A stretch of 16,288 bases of DNA from JBLHKT01 sp043101615 (GCA_043101615.1 JBICID010000014.1:1-16288), one strand, 5' to 3'. Shown: positions 1 to 7,267, numbered from the stretch's first letter. Numbers and translations are program-made. The notes: a model not told the origin generated them from the letters alone.

Positions 1-56
1 CGTAAAAACACCCGGCTGGTGGTGGCTCAGCCGGGCGTGGGTCGGGTGTTTTTACG
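1..56. terminator. Nested inverted repeat, probable bidirectional terminator
   Basis: Positions 1-14 and 43-56 are a perfect 14-base inverted repeat (CGTAAAAACACCCG and its complement). Inside it, 11-17 and 29-35 form a second 7-bp stem (CCCGGCT/AGCCGGG) that competes with the outer one. Read on the minus strand, the inner stem is followed by TGTTTTT, a standard intrinsic-terminator layout. Read on the plus strand, the outer stem ends in a run of five T. It would suit the border between a plus-strand gene left of the window and the minus-strand gene at 214. The left end may be cut by the window edge. Confidence 0.7.
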
Positions 57-113
57 CGCCCCCCCACTTGGGCCCACGGATCCGGTGACGTCAGGGCGGG
101 GGGACCTGGGGCA

Positions 114-140
114 ACGAGCCCGGAGCGCGAGCGACGGGAC
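114..140. repeat. Isolated core of the dispersed repeat (copy R1)
   Basis: The stretch beginning ACGAGCCCGGAGCGCGAGCG and ending GACGGGAC recurs nearly unchanged at 5527-5553, 9156-9181 and 16216-16240. CCCG and CGGG within it can pair as a short stem. Unlike the other three copies, R1 has no CCTTCTCCCCC hairpin to its right, so it looks like a solo core. It lies 3' of the minus-strand gene ending at 214. Confidence 0.7.
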
Positions 141-159
141 CGCGCTCACATGCCCCGAC

Positions 160-186
160 AACACAAAGCGCACCCGATCGGGTGCG
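160..186 (-). terminator. Palindrome, likely terminator of the zinc-ribbon gene
   Basis: Positions 169-186 are a perfect 18-base palindrome (CGCACCCGA and its complement). On the minus strand it lies about 28 bases after the stop codon of the gene ending at 214 and is followed by CTTTGTGTTG, a weak T-rich tract. The same CGCACCCGA half-site opens the palindrome near 8322-8337, so a protein-binding role is an alternative. Confidence 0.5.
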
Positions 187-213
187 ATGCGCTTCATCGA
201 AGATTGATCACGC

Positions 214-516
214 TCACGCCGCGAGCGAGCCGCGCTCCCCAGCCTCGCGCCGCTCGCGCCGCCGACGCTTGCGGGCCGTGGACGCCGCCACGTCACGCGC
301 CGTCGCCGACCCCCCGATCACCGTCTCGTGCGAGCCCTCCAGCGCCTGGGCCGTGCACAGCACGCACGCCATGCGCCACGCGCGGTCCTGCGCGACCCGG
401 ACCCGGTAGAAGCGCCCGGTCGGACGCCCGCAGCACGGGCAGGGCTCGCCGGCGTTCTCGACCCCCGACAGGGGGCCCCGCAGCAGGCGGTCGAGTTGTT
501 GTCTGACAGGCGACAT
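214..516 (-). CDS. Small zinc-ribbon protein of unknown function
   Basis: A 100-residue protein. It carries CPCC at residues 26-29 and CVLC at 51-54, a spacing that would suit one structural zinc ribbon, and ends in a very basic stretch (KRRRRERR, about 83-90). No enzyme signature is visible. The start at 516 is chosen because AGGAG lies at 522-526, five bases upstream; an in-frame GTG at 552 lies inside a leader hairpin and has no such site. The protein could bind nucleic acid or be an adaptor, but the sequence does not decide this. A palindromic terminator candidate follows the stop codon. Confidence 0.65.
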   Translation of the reverse strand: MSPVRQQLDRLLRGPLSGVENAGEPCPCCGRPTGRFYRVRVAQDRAWRMACVLCTAQALEGSHETVIGGSATARDVAASTARKRRRRERREAGERGSLAA

Positions 517-768
517 CCGGGCTCCTGAGCGTGACGAGCGGGCGCCCGTCACGCCCTTCTTCGGAAAACGGGGATGTCACGTTTCAATCCCCCCGGCAAG
601 GAATCCACGAAACGCACCACGCCCGGGCAAATGAGACCGGTTCGCACCCCTTCCACCCCAACGTCCGACCCAGAGCACGCGCGCCCCCACGCCCGATCCC
701 GGAATCCCCGATTCCCGCTGGTCCCACGCACCCCCCCCACCCCCGCGACGCCCGGTCCGGATAACGAC
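517..768. other. Intergenic region between zinc-ribbon gene and channel gene
   Basis: About 250 bases without a credible gene. It holds the leader hairpin at 529-554, a short stem GGAATC/GATTCC at 701-715, and a C-rich tract at 723-753 whose minus strand has four G-runs. I see no convincing terminator for the channel gene that ends at 769. Confidence 0.5.
529..554 (-). promoter_or_regulatory. Leader hairpin just upstream of a Shine-Dalgarno site
   Basis: GCGTGACG at 529-536 pairs perfectly with CGTCACGC at 547-554 around a 10-base GC-rich loop. The hairpin ends three bases before the AGGAG (522-526) that serves the gene starting at 516. If it lies in the transcript it could affect ribosome access. 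No ligand class or known family is recognised. Confidence 0.4.
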
Positions 769-1647
769 CTACAGCGCCGCCCCGCACCTCTTGCAGTACG
801 ACGCGTCCAGGTCGTGTCCCTCCGCGTGACACTCCTTGCACACCCTCGTGAGCGCACGACGGTTCCGGCGCTGCTGCGCCTCGATCACCTCCGCCGTGAC
901 GATCCCGGTCGGCACCGCGATGATCCCGTACCCCATGATCATGATCCCCGAGGCCAGCAGCTTGCCGAGTGGCGTCTGGGGTGAGATGTCCCCGTACCCC
1001 ACCGTCGTCATCGTGACCACCGCCCAGTACACGCCCTGGGGGATGTTGGTGAACCCGTGCTCCGGCCCCTCGACCAGGTACATCGCCGAGCCGATGATCA
1101 TCACCACCGTCACGATCACCACCAGGAACACCGTGATCTTCTGCCTGCTCGACTTCACCGCGTCGATCAGCAGCTGCCCCTCGCCCACGTACCGCGCCAG
1201 CTTGAAGACCCGGAACACCCGCACCAGGCGCAGGCTCCGGATCACCAGCAGCGACTGCGTCCCCGGCAGCAGCAGGCTCAGGTACGTCGGCAGGATCGAC
1301 AAGAGGTCCACCAGCCCGAAGAAGCTGAACACGTACCGCCACGGGCGACGGACCGTCGCGATCCGCACGATGTACTCCAGCGTGAACAGCCCGGTGAACA
1401 CCCACTCGGCGCCGCGCAGCCACACCCCGTAGCCCTCCGCGATCTCGCGCACGCTCTCCAGCATCACCGCGATGATCGACAGCAGGATCACGCCCAGCAG
1501 CGCGATATCGAACGCCCTGCCCGCAGGCGTCTCGGCCTCGAAGATGACGTGGTACAGGCGCTCTCGCAGCGGACCGACGCGAGGCGGGGCCTCACCCGGA
1601 GGGTGTCCGGCCCCGCCCGCACCCGATTCGCCGGCGCCGTCGCTCAA
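769..1647 (-). CDS. Voltage-gated potassium channel with C-terminal zinc ribbon
   Basis: A 292-residue inner-membrane ion channel of the six-helix Kv type. S1 is about 48-66, S2 80-97, S3 105-124 and S4 130-152. S4 has positive residues at every third position (R137, R140, R143, R146, K149, R152). S5 is 170-190, the pore loop carries the potassium filter TTVGYGD ending at residue 220, and S6 is 228-255. After S6 the cytoplasmic tail has Cys at 270, 273, 285 and 288, a small zinc ribbon not standard in this family. The start is TTG at 1647 with GGAG six bases before it. It lies 24 bases after the cyclophilin gene, so the two are probably co-transcribed. Role inferred: potassium conductance gated by membrane potential. 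Confidence 0.93.
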   Translation of the reverse strand: MSDGAGESGAGGAGHPPGEAPPRVGPLRERLYHVIFEAETPAGRAFDIALLGVILLSIIAVMLESVREIAEGYGVWLRGAEWVFTGLFTLEYIVRIATVRRPWRYVFSFFGLVDLLSILPTYLSLLLPGTQSLLVIRSLRLVRVFRVFKLARYVGEGQLLIDAVKSSRQKITVFLVVIVTVVMIIGSAMYLVEGPEHGFTNIPQGVYWAVVTMTTVGYGDISPQTPLGKLLASGIMIMGYGIIAVPTGIVTAEVIEAQQRRNRRALTRVCKECHAEGHDLDASYCKRCGAAL

Positions 1648-1671
1648 GCGTGTCTCCGAGTCCTCACGCCG

Positions 1672-2367
1672 TCACCCGCCCGAGGACGCACCCTCCTCCA
1701 GACGCTTCACCAGCGCCGCCTCCTCCTCCTCGGTCAGACGCCGGACCTCCTCGATCACCACCGGCGCGATCGGCCAGTCGCTCATCGCCCCGCCGCGCAC
1801 CTGCTTCTGGCCCGTCGGGACCTCCTTGATGGTCTCGACCGTCTCGAACCCCTCCACCACCTCGCCGAACACCGCGTACCCGGCACCGTCACGGGGCTGG
1901 TCCAGGAACGCGTTGTCCGCCACGTTGATGAAGAACTGGTTCGTCGCCGAGTCGGCGCGCCCGCCCAGGCGGGCCCTCGCGATGGTGTACCGCTCGTTCG
2001 ACAGCCCGTTCTGCCACTCGTTCTTGATCCCGGCCCGCGTCTCACGCTTCGTCCCGTCCGGCTCGAAGCCGCCCCCCTGGATCATGAACGTCGAGATCAC
2101 CCGGTGGAACACCGTCCCGTCATAGGCCCCGTCCTCGGCGTACTTGAGGAAGTTCTCCACCGAGATCGGCGCCTTCTCATGGTTCAGGGCGAGCGTCAGG
2201 TCGCCCTCCGACGTCTTCATCAGCACGTACACCGTGTCCTCCAGTTCCGCTTCCTCGGTCGCCTCGGGAGCCTCGGGCTCCGCCGGCTCGTCCTGACCCA
2301 GCGCCGTGCCGCTCAGACCCAGCCCGAACACCAGACCCATCATCCATCGTCCCAGCGTGATACGCAT
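1672..2367 (-). CDS. Secreted cyclophilin-type peptidyl-prolyl isomerase
   Basis: A 231-residue protein that should speed cis-trans isomerisation of X-Pro bonds. A signal peptide covers about residues 1-24 (hydrophobic stretch, then TALG-QDE), so it should act outside the cytoplasm. An acidic, Pro/Glu-rich linker spans 25-44. The cyclophilin fold follows, with FHRV at 87-90, FMIQGG at 94-99 (catalytic-type R89, F94 and Q97) and QFFINV near 144-149. An in-frame start at 2472 is rejected because a near-perfect AAGGAGGT lies six bases before the ATG at 2367. The C-terminal 20 residues are charged and extend past the fold. It is the first gene of a two-gene unit with the potassium channel; that pairing has no obvious functional meaning. 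Confidence 0.93.
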   Translation of the reverse strand: MRITLGRWMMGLVFGLGLSGTALGQDEPAEPEAPEATEEAELEDTVYVLMKTSEGDLTLALNHEKAPISVENFLKYAEDGAYDGTVFHRVISTFMIQGGGFEPDGTKRETRAGIKNEWQNGLSNERYTIARARLGGRADSATNQFFINVADNAFLDQPRDGAGYAVFGEVVEGFETVETIKEVPTGQKQVRGGAMSDWPIAPVVIEEVRRLTEEEEAALVKRLEEGASSGG

Positions 2368-2373
2368 CGCGAT

Positions 2374-2381
2374 ACCTCCTT
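2374..2381 (-). promoter_or_regulatory. Strong Shine-Dalgarno site of the cyclophilin gene
   Basis: AAGGAGGT on the minus strand, six bases before the ATG at 2367. It fixes the start codon and shows that this organism uses canonical anti-SD pairing for at least part of its genes. Confidence 0.85.
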
Positions 2382-2641
2382 GAACTCGTGCGGGGCCGGC
2401 CGACGCCCCCTCGGGGCACACCGCGACATCCATCGGCCCCGTGACCGTGTCCCTCCGGGGACGGACACCCACACCATGCTATCGGTCCCAATCCCACCCC
2501 GCAGCCCCGACCCACACCACAAATGCGGCCCGGCTTCACCCCCATCCCGCCCGAACGCCCCGGATGGCTTCGCGCCCACCCGAACGGATCGGACACTCAA
2601 ACTCGTCCGCTCACGCTCCGGGCCGCACAGGAGACCGCGCC

Positions 2642-3127
2642 ATGCATCACCCAGCCGCCACCCCCCGACGCCGAGCCTTCACACTCATCGAGGTCCTGAT
2701 CGTCGTCGTCATCCTCGGCCTGCTCGCGGCCGTGGTCGCAGTGGGCTTCGGCGACGCCGTCTCCAGCACACGGCGCTCCGCCTTCGTGACCGACCTGCAC
2801 AACTTCTCCGCCGCCGCCGAGTACTACGTCGCCGACACCGGCCAGCCCTTCGAGGACGGCGCCTCCGGCTTCCTGCCCCCCGGCATGGAGCACTACGTCG
2901 AGCCCGGGGACTTCCAGCGACGCACCCCGCTGGGCGGCCTCTGGGACACCGAGGGAACCAGCTCCGGCTTCACCTCCGGCCTCGGCGTCCACTTCGACGA
3001 CCCCTCCGAGAACCCCGGGCTCGAGATCATGACCCAGATCGACGCCCTCATCGACGACGGCGACCTCACCACCGGCGCCTTCCGCCAGGCCGACGCCGAC
3101 CGCTTCTACTACGCCATCGTCTACTGA
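2642..3127 (+). CDS. Type II secretion/type IV pilin-like pseudopilin
   Basis: A 161-residue prepilin-like protein. A short basic leader (residues 1-12, ending RRRA) precedes FTLIEVLIVVVILGLLAAV, the class III signal and membrane helix. Cleavage by prepilin peptidase is expected between A12 and F13, with the conserved Glu at mature position 5 (E17). Ala rather than Gly at -1 matches many planctomycete pseudopilins as I recall them. The remaining ~125 residues form a soluble domain rich in Asp, Gly and Tyr that I do not assign to a named subfamily. The start is ATG 2642 with AGGAG at 2629-2633. No secretion ATPase or platform gene is nearby, so it is an orphan; minor pseudopilin or surface-exposed pilin-like protein are both possible. 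Confidence 0.88.
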   Translation: MHHPAATPRRRAFTLIEVLIVVVILGLLAAVVAVGFGDAVSSTRRSAFVTDLHNFSAAAEYYVADTGQPFEDGASGFLPPGMEHYVEPGDFQRRTPLGGLWDTEGTSSGFTSGLGVHFDDPSENPGLEIMTQIDALIDDGDLTTGAFRQADADRFYYAIVY

Positions 3128-3200
3128 CGCCCACGTCCCAGAACACGCACGCGCGCGAAACCATGACGATCGCAACGACCCCCACGCCAAGCCGCACCGA

Positions 3201-3236
3201 TCGCGACGGCCCCTTCGAGGCACCGGGCCGTCGCGA
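3201..3236 (+). terminator. Hairpin after the pseudopilin gene
   Basis: TCGCGACGGCCC (3201-3212) pairs perfectly with 3225-3236 around a 12-base loop. It sits 73 bases after the pseudopilin stop codon. It is followed by a pyrimidine stretch (CCTTCTCT) rather than a clean T-run, so termination strength is uncertain. Confidence 0.5.
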
Positions 3237-3288
3237 ATCCGACCTTCTCTGATGACGGGGACGGACGCCCCGGCGCGGAGGGATCACC

Positions 3289-3864
3289 ATGACCAGCACA
3301 CTGTTCAGAAGCCTCATCCCCGCGGCCATCGCCGCGACCTCCCTCTGGATCGCCGGCGGCATCGCCAACAAGGCCGCCAAGCAGAACGCCTCATCCGTCT
3401 GGCCCGCCGTTCCCGGACTCGTCGTCGAGTCCGACATCATCCCGGGCGGCACCGCCGAGAACCTCACCCACGACCTCGCCTTCCGCTGCGTCTACCAGAC
3501 CAACACCGGCACGCACGAGCTGGACCGCATCACGCGCTTCGGCAAGATCGGCGCCTACTTCCGGGGCGGGCCCACCGAGCTCGCCGACACGTTCGACCCC
3601 GGCGACACCGTCATGGTCCACTACAACCCCCACAGGCACCAGGAGGCCGTCGTCGGCACCGGGCTCACGCAGGGCGAGATGTTCTCCGCGGGCGCAGTCA
3701 TCCTCGCCCTGCTCGCCATCGGCCTGGCGTGCGGCCTGGCCGCCGCAGAGCCCTTCATGAACCCCTACGTGCAGTACAAGCCCTCGCACTCGGCCGCCGG
3801 CGTGGGCCCGTTCAACCGCGCCGGGCCCGTCGAGTCCAAGCCCAGACCCCGCGCCTACGTCTGA
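3289..3864 (+). CDS. DUF3592-like membrane protein
   Basis: A 191-residue protein with a hydrophobic N-terminal segment (about 5-25) and a second one at about 132-153, enclosing a β-rich soluble domain. The soluble part has the features I know from DUF3592 proteins: WPAVPGLVVES at 38-48, a central Tyr-rich strand (FRCVYQ, 65-70), and a late PGDTVMVHYNPHRHQEAV segment (104-121). The family has no established function. The C-terminal tail is Pro/Lys/Arg-rich and probably cytoplasmic. GGAGGG at 3277-3282, six bases before ATG 3289, supports the start. It follows the pseudopilin gene by 161 bases with a hairpin between, so the two are likely separate transcripts. Confidence 0.75.
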   Translation: MTSTLFRSLIPAAIAATSLWIAGGIANKAAKQNASSVWPAVPGLVVESDIIPGGTAENLTHDLAFRCVYQTNTGTHELDRITRFGKIGAYFRGGPTELADTFDPGDTVMVHYNPHRHQEAVVGTGLTQGEMFSAGAVILALLAIGLACGLAAAEPFMNPYVQYKPSHSAAGVGPFNRAGPVESKPRPRAYV

Positions 3865-3927
3865 TCCGACCGAGAACCGCGACCACCCACCCGCACGACC
3901 GCGCCCACCCGCGCACCCCCACCACCG

Positions 3928-3964
3928 ACCCCCGCCGGCCCCCACGCCGACGGGGGTTTTTCTT
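3928..3964 (+). terminator. Intrinsic terminator after the DUF3592-like gene
   Basis: ACCCCCG (3928-3934) pairs with CGGGGGT (3951-3957). After one mismatch the stem continues as CGGC/GCCG, with a six-base loop. The stem runs directly into TTTTTCTT. It lies 64 bases after the stop codon at 3864 and well before the next ribosome site at 4030. Confidence 0.85.
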
Positions 3965-4040
3965 GCACGCCCACCTCCGGCGCACACCCTCTTGACTGAC
4001 GGGCCACACACCGGCCCGCACTCCAGCCCGGAGACACACC

Positions 4041-4919
4041 ATGAAGATCAGACTCTCACAGGGCCTCGCCCTGGCCGTGACCGCCGCGCTCTCGCACACC
4101 GCACTCGCACAGGACTGCGTCGAGGGCTCCGGCCTCTGCGACACCGACTACGACGGCCCGTTCATCGACGGAGACCCCACCGGCCCCGGCGCGGGCGACC
4201 CGGAAGACCCGGGCGACCCCGGTGACCCCGGCGGCCCGGGCCCCCTCCTCCGCTGGTCACCGTTCAACATCGATGCCGCCCAGGACCGCAACCTCATCGA
4301 CCACTTCGGCTCCACCGTCGTCGTGCGTCGATTCGGCGCCGCGCAGGCCTGGGGCGACACCACCGCCTACGCCGGCGACACCTTCGCACCCGACGCACGA
4401 CTCCCAGGCGTCGAGTCCGCCGACTTCCACACGCTCGCCGCACGCGCCGACTCACCCACCGACAACTACGCCGTCATGCTCCGATGGGATACCGGCGCGA
4501 TGACCTCGAACGACGTGCTCACGCTCGGCCAGCTCTTCCGCGACTCGGCCACCGCCCTCACCTCCGCCCGAATCCAGGCCTCCTACCAGGGCAACGCCGT
4601 CGCACTGTCGAACTTCGACCTGTTCAACCTCGACCTGGCCACCCTCGCCGGCATCGACGTCTCCGCCGACCTCGCCACCGACTCGCTCACCGGCGCACTC
4701 ACCCCCACCCTCAACGGCGTCAACTCCGACTACCTCATGCTCCGCCTCAAGGAGGGCGTGCTGGTGGACAAGATCGACATCTTCGTCGATTCCACCCGCC
4801 CCATGTCCCCCTACGCCGACCGCATCGACATCGGCCTGGGCGCCTTCACCGTTCCCACGCCCACCTCCGGCGCCGCGCTCGCGCTCGGCCTCCTCGCCGG
4901 CGCCAGGCGCAGACGCTGA
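4041..4919 (+). CDS. Secreted protein with PEP-CTERM-like sorting tail
   Basis: A 292-residue exported protein of unknown function. A signal peptide spans about 1-23 (ending ALAQ). Residues 40-68 are a low-complexity linker of Asp, Pro and Gly (repeated GDP/DPG units). The rest (about 70-275) looks like a single β-rich domain with Asn/Asp/Thr-rich strands and no recognised catalytic motif. The last 23 residues form a tripartite tail: VPTPTS, then a hydrophobic segment (AALALGLLAGA), then RRRR. That is the layout of PEP-CTERM/exosortase-type sorting signals, though with TPTS instead of PEP. The start ATG has GGAG seven bases upstream. Terminators flank the gene on both sides, so it is monocistronic. 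Surface or matrix protein is the best guess. Confidence 0.8.
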   Translation: MKIRLSQGLALAVTAALSHTALAQDCVEGSGLCDTDYDGPFIDGDPTGPGAGDPEDPGDPGDPGGPGPLLRWSPFNIDAAQDRNLIDHFGSTVVVRRFGAAQAWGDTTAYAGDTFAPDARLPGVESADFHTLAARADSPTDNYAVMLRWDTGAMTSNDVLTLGQLFRDSATALTSARIQASYQGNAVALSNFDLFNLDLATLAGIDVSADLATDSLTGALTPTLNGVNSDYLMLRLKEGVLVDKIDIFVDSTRPMSPYADRIDIGLGAFTVPTPTSGAALALGLLAGARRRR

Positions 4920-4960
4920 CCCCCCCGATTCTCCTTCCGGATTTCTGTCCCGGCTCGCGG

Positions 4961-4994
4961 AGACCGGCCCAAACGGGCCGGTCTTCGTGTTTTT
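4961..4994 (+). terminator. Intrinsic terminator after the PEP-CTERM-like gene
   Basis: AGACCGGCCC (4961-4970) pairs perfectly with GGGCCGGTCT (4975-4984) around the tetraloop AAAC, followed by TCGTGTTTTT. This is one of the clearest terminators in the window, 42 bases after the stop codon. Confidence 0.92.
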
Positions 4995-5070
4995 GCACGC
5001 GCCGGGCATCACCCGGAGCCCGCGCCCCGTACAGCCGGACACGCCCGCCGAGGACCACGCCGGAGACAGC

Positions 5071-5457
5071 ATGCCACGACTCACCCCCGACACCACCCGC
5101 GCCGCACGCACCGTCACCCTCTGGTCGCTCCGCCTGATCGGGGTCTGGCTGATCTCGTGGGGCCTGTTTCAGATCGTGTCACGCCTGATCAACGCCCTGA
5201 GTTTCATGCTCACCGGATCGACCGGCAGCCTGCTGCAAAATCTCAGCGTCATCCACGATTCCGCCGGCGAGCACGGATTCTTCCGAGGCACCTCGGCCCT
5301 GCTCATCGGCATCGCGCTCGCCCTCGCCTCGAGGCACCTCGCCCGCTGGATCATCCGCCCGCCCTCCCACGGCTGCCTCCGCTGCGACCACCCGCTCGCC
5401 GAGAGCGACCACCCCGTCCCAGCCCGATGCCCCGAATGCGGCGAACCCACCGCCTGA
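5071..5457 (+). CDS. Small membrane protein with C-terminal zinc ribbon
   Basis: A 128-residue protein. Two hydrophobic helices are visible, at about 17-40 (LWSLRLIGVWLISWGLFQIV) and 74-96 (the TSALLIGIALALASR region). The C-terminus carries CLRC at 102-105 and CPEC at 120-123, enough for one zinc ribbon. Both termini are probably cytoplasmic. The family is not recognised; short membrane/zinc-ribbon proteins of this layout are common in Phycisphaerae as I recall, mostly unnamed. The start at 5071 is preferred over an in-frame ATG at 4987, which lies inside the preceding terminator, because GGAG is five bases before 5071. The gene faces the minus-strand gene ending at 5814 across a repeat-bearing gap. 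Confidence 0.75.
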   Translation: MPRLTPDTTRAARTVTLWSLRLIGVWLISWGLFQIVSRLINALSFMLTGSTGSLLQNLSVIHDSAGEHGFFRGTSALLIGIALALASRHLARWIIRPPSHGCLRCDHPLAESDHPVPARCPECGEPTA

Positions 5458-5487
5458 CCGCACACCACACCAGACCCGGGAGGCCTA

Positions 5488-5640
5488 GAGACGGCGCAGC
5501 CTTCTCCACGTTCTCCCCAGAGTTCGACGAGCACGGAGCGCAAGCGACGGGACAGGCTTCCTCCTTCTCCCCACGGGGGAAGGCGACATGGGGGAAGGGG
5601 AGGGGGGGCGCAGCGGACGGATGAGGGGCCGTCACGGCCT
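5488..5640. repeat. Composite dispersed repeat, copy R2
   Basis: Modules in order: a degenerate GAGAC...TTCTCCACG segment (5488-5510); the 27-base core (5527-5553); a CCTTCTCCCC/GGGGGAAGG hairpin with a second G-rich run (5563-5604); AGCGGACGGATGAGGGG (5612-5628), identical to 9272-9288 in copy R3; and a small CCGT/ACGG stem (5629-5637). The order matches copies R3 and R4. Mutations in the hairpin stems make this the most degenerate composite copy. Confidence 0.75.
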
Positions 5641-5752
5641 GCATGAACCACTTCGAAGCCCGCGACACAAAACGGAGTGAGTTGGGGACATCCCCGCGCT
5701 CCGTCACACCCAGCGCAGCCGACGCGGGCCTCGCGCAAGAACACCACAACAA

Positions 5753-5785
5753 GACCGGGCCCCGGAATCATTCCGAGGCCCGGTC
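5753..5785 (-). terminator. Intrinsic terminator of the Arg/Glu/Gly-rich protein gene
   Basis: GACCGGGCC at 5753-5761 and GGCCCGGTC at 5777-5785 form the outer stem, and CGGAAT/ATTCCG extends it with one bulge. On the minus strand it is followed by TTGTTGTGGTGTT. It lies about 29 bases past the stop codon at 5814. Confidence 0.8.
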
Positions 5786-5813
5786 GCGGGTGCCGAAGCT
5801 CAATGGTCAGGCC

Positions 5814-7181
5814 TTACGAACCCGGGTCGTCGTCGCCCCCGGCGTCACCGCCGGCGCGGCCGCCCCGCCCGCCCCGCTGCGGACGCTCGCGCGGGGCTCG
5901 CTCGCCGTCCTCGCCCGCGCCGCGACGGCCGCCCTGCCCCGCCTCGCCGCGCCGGCCCGCCCGATCGCCCTCGGCCCTGGCCTCTCGAGCCGCACGCACG
6001 TCGTCGCGGAGCCGGGCGAGCGCGGGTGGCAGCACCTCCAGCTCGTCCCAGCGCTCACGCAGGGCCGTCTCCTGGTCGTCGTCGAGGATCTCGCGCAGCC
6101 CCGCCGCGAACTCGCGCTGCACCGGGACCAGCTTCTCGCGGATCACGCCGAACACACGGGCCTTCTCCTCGTCAGAGAGTCGCGCGAACGCCCCGTCCAG
6201 GCGACCCATCGGGCCCTCGTCGGCGCCCGGTCCGCCCATCCCGGCGCCGCGCTGCCCGCGCTCGCTCCGATCATTCACCTCCGGGCCGCCCAGCGGGCCC
6301 CCGGTGTCCTCGCCCGCTTCGGCCTCGGCCTGCTGCCCCTCGGGGCTGCCCCGACGCCCGCGCTGCTCCGGCGGCGCCGGGCGATCGGCCCGCTCCTCGT
6401 CGCGCCCCGTGCCGTCGCGCATCCCGTCCCGGTCCCGACGCGGGCGGTCCGTCTCCGGGGCGTCGCCCCGGTCCCCGCGCTCGCGACGCGTGTCGCCCGT
6501 CGCGCTCCCGGCCTCGCCCCCCTCGCCGCGACCGCGCGCACCCGGCGCACGGTCCCCCACGCCGGCCCCGTCGCGATCCTCGAGGTCCAGCTCGATCCCC
6601 AGCTCGCCCCGCAGCTCGCGCAGCACACGCAACTGGTTCTGACGCAGCTCCCGCACCAGCTCGTTCACCTCGCCCTGCTGGGCATCCCGCAGCTCCACCA
6701 GCTTGCCGATCTGCGCCGGCAGCGGCTCGCGCTCGGTCATCCGCCCGCGTGCCCCCTCCTCGTCCCCCATCTGCTCCAGCCGGGCCAGCATCTCGTCGGC
6801 ACGCTCGCGCGACAGCCGGCCGTTCTCCACCGCCTGCTCGATCCGCTGGCGACGCTGCTCCATCAACGCCCCGCGGTCACGCTCGGGCTGTCCGCCCTCA
6901 CGCATCCCGTCCCCCCCGCCCCCCCCACCCCCCCGGCCCTCGCGGAACGCACGCTCGGCACGCGCCATCATCTCGTCGGCGCGCTCTCGCGTCATGGTGC
7001 CGTTCTCGACCGCCCGCTCCAGGGCCGCGCGACGCCGCTCCAGCGCCTCCTCGCCCCGCTCGCGCTCCTGCGCCCCGCCCCGATCGGTGTTCTGGGCGAC
7101 CGCGGGCAGCGCCGCCCCGCTCAGGGCCAGCAGCCCCGCCACCGTCATCGTCCGGGCTCGACGTCGCATGCGTGCGTTCAT
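5814..7181 (-). CDS. Secreted Arg/Glu/Gly-rich protein with duplicated helical motif
   Basis: A 455-residue exported protein of unknown function. A signal peptide covers 1-29 (ending PAVAQ). Two copies of a helical unit follow: residues 48-79 and 108-138, each built as RR...LE/IEQAVENG, then T/SRERADEM, then MARAE/LARLE. The unit resembles the SHOCT motif in shape. A coiled-coil-like stretch spans 155-200. Residues 203-325 are low-complexity and strongly charged. A second helical block at 330-400 (LSDEEKARVF...LDDDQETALRERWDEL) recalls Spy/LTXXQ-type periplasmic proteins. The tail is again Arg/Gly-rich. GGAG seven bases before ATG 7181 supports the start. High charge and low complexity could reflect a periplasmic chaperone-like or polyanion-binding role; this is conjecture. 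Confidence 0.75.
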   Translation of the reverse strand: MNARMRRRARTMTVAGLLALSGAALPAVAQNTDRGGAQERERGEEALERRRAALERAVENGTMTRERADEMMARAERAFREGRGGGGGGGDGMREGGQPERDRGALMEQRRQRIEQAVENGRLSRERADEMLARLEQMGDEEGARGRMTEREPLPAQIGKLVELRDAQQGEVNELVRELRQNQLRVLRELRGELGIELDLEDRDGAGVGDRAPGARGRGEGGEAGSATGDTRRERGDRGDAPETDRPRRDRDGMRDGTGRDEERADRPAPPEQRGRRGSPEGQQAEAEAGEDTGGPLGGPEVNDRSERGQRGAGMGGPGADEGPMGRLDGAFARLSDEEKARVFGVIREKLVPVQREFAAGLREILDDDQETALRERWDELEVLPPALARLRDDVRAAREARAEGDRAGRRGEAGQGGRRGAGEDGERAPRERPQRGGRGGRAGGDAGGDDDPGS

Positions 7182-7267
7182 GATGCAGCTCCTTCTCAGG
7201 TCAGACGCGACGGTGCCCCGGCGCGTGTGTGTCGTGTGCAGGGGCCGGAAAGCCCGGCCTCACACAG

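Larger units (their letters stand above)
5458..5813. other. 356-base intergenic region between convergent genes
   Basis: No gene is credible here. It contains the composite repeat R2 (5488-5640) and the minus-strand terminator at 5753-5785. The stretch between them (5641-5752) has no structure I can assign. The region separates the ends of two convergent genes, so nothing needs to be expressed from it. Confidence 0.6.

Noticed and set aside
584..1423. A 279-codon minus-strand open frame overlapping the channel gene
   Set aside because: Runs in another frame of the same strand as the well-supported potassium channel and has no recognisable domain.
1057..3252. A 731-codon plus-strand open frame across the channel, cyclophilin and pseudopilin region
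   Set aside because: Rich in Arg, His and Pro with no domain, and antisense to or out of frame with clearly recognisable genes. Long open frames are expected on the opposite strand in GC-rich DNA.
5488..5640. Repeated units considered as a CRISPR array
   Set aside because: The units are single composite copies kilobases apart, not regular repeats with equal spacers, and no cas gene is present.
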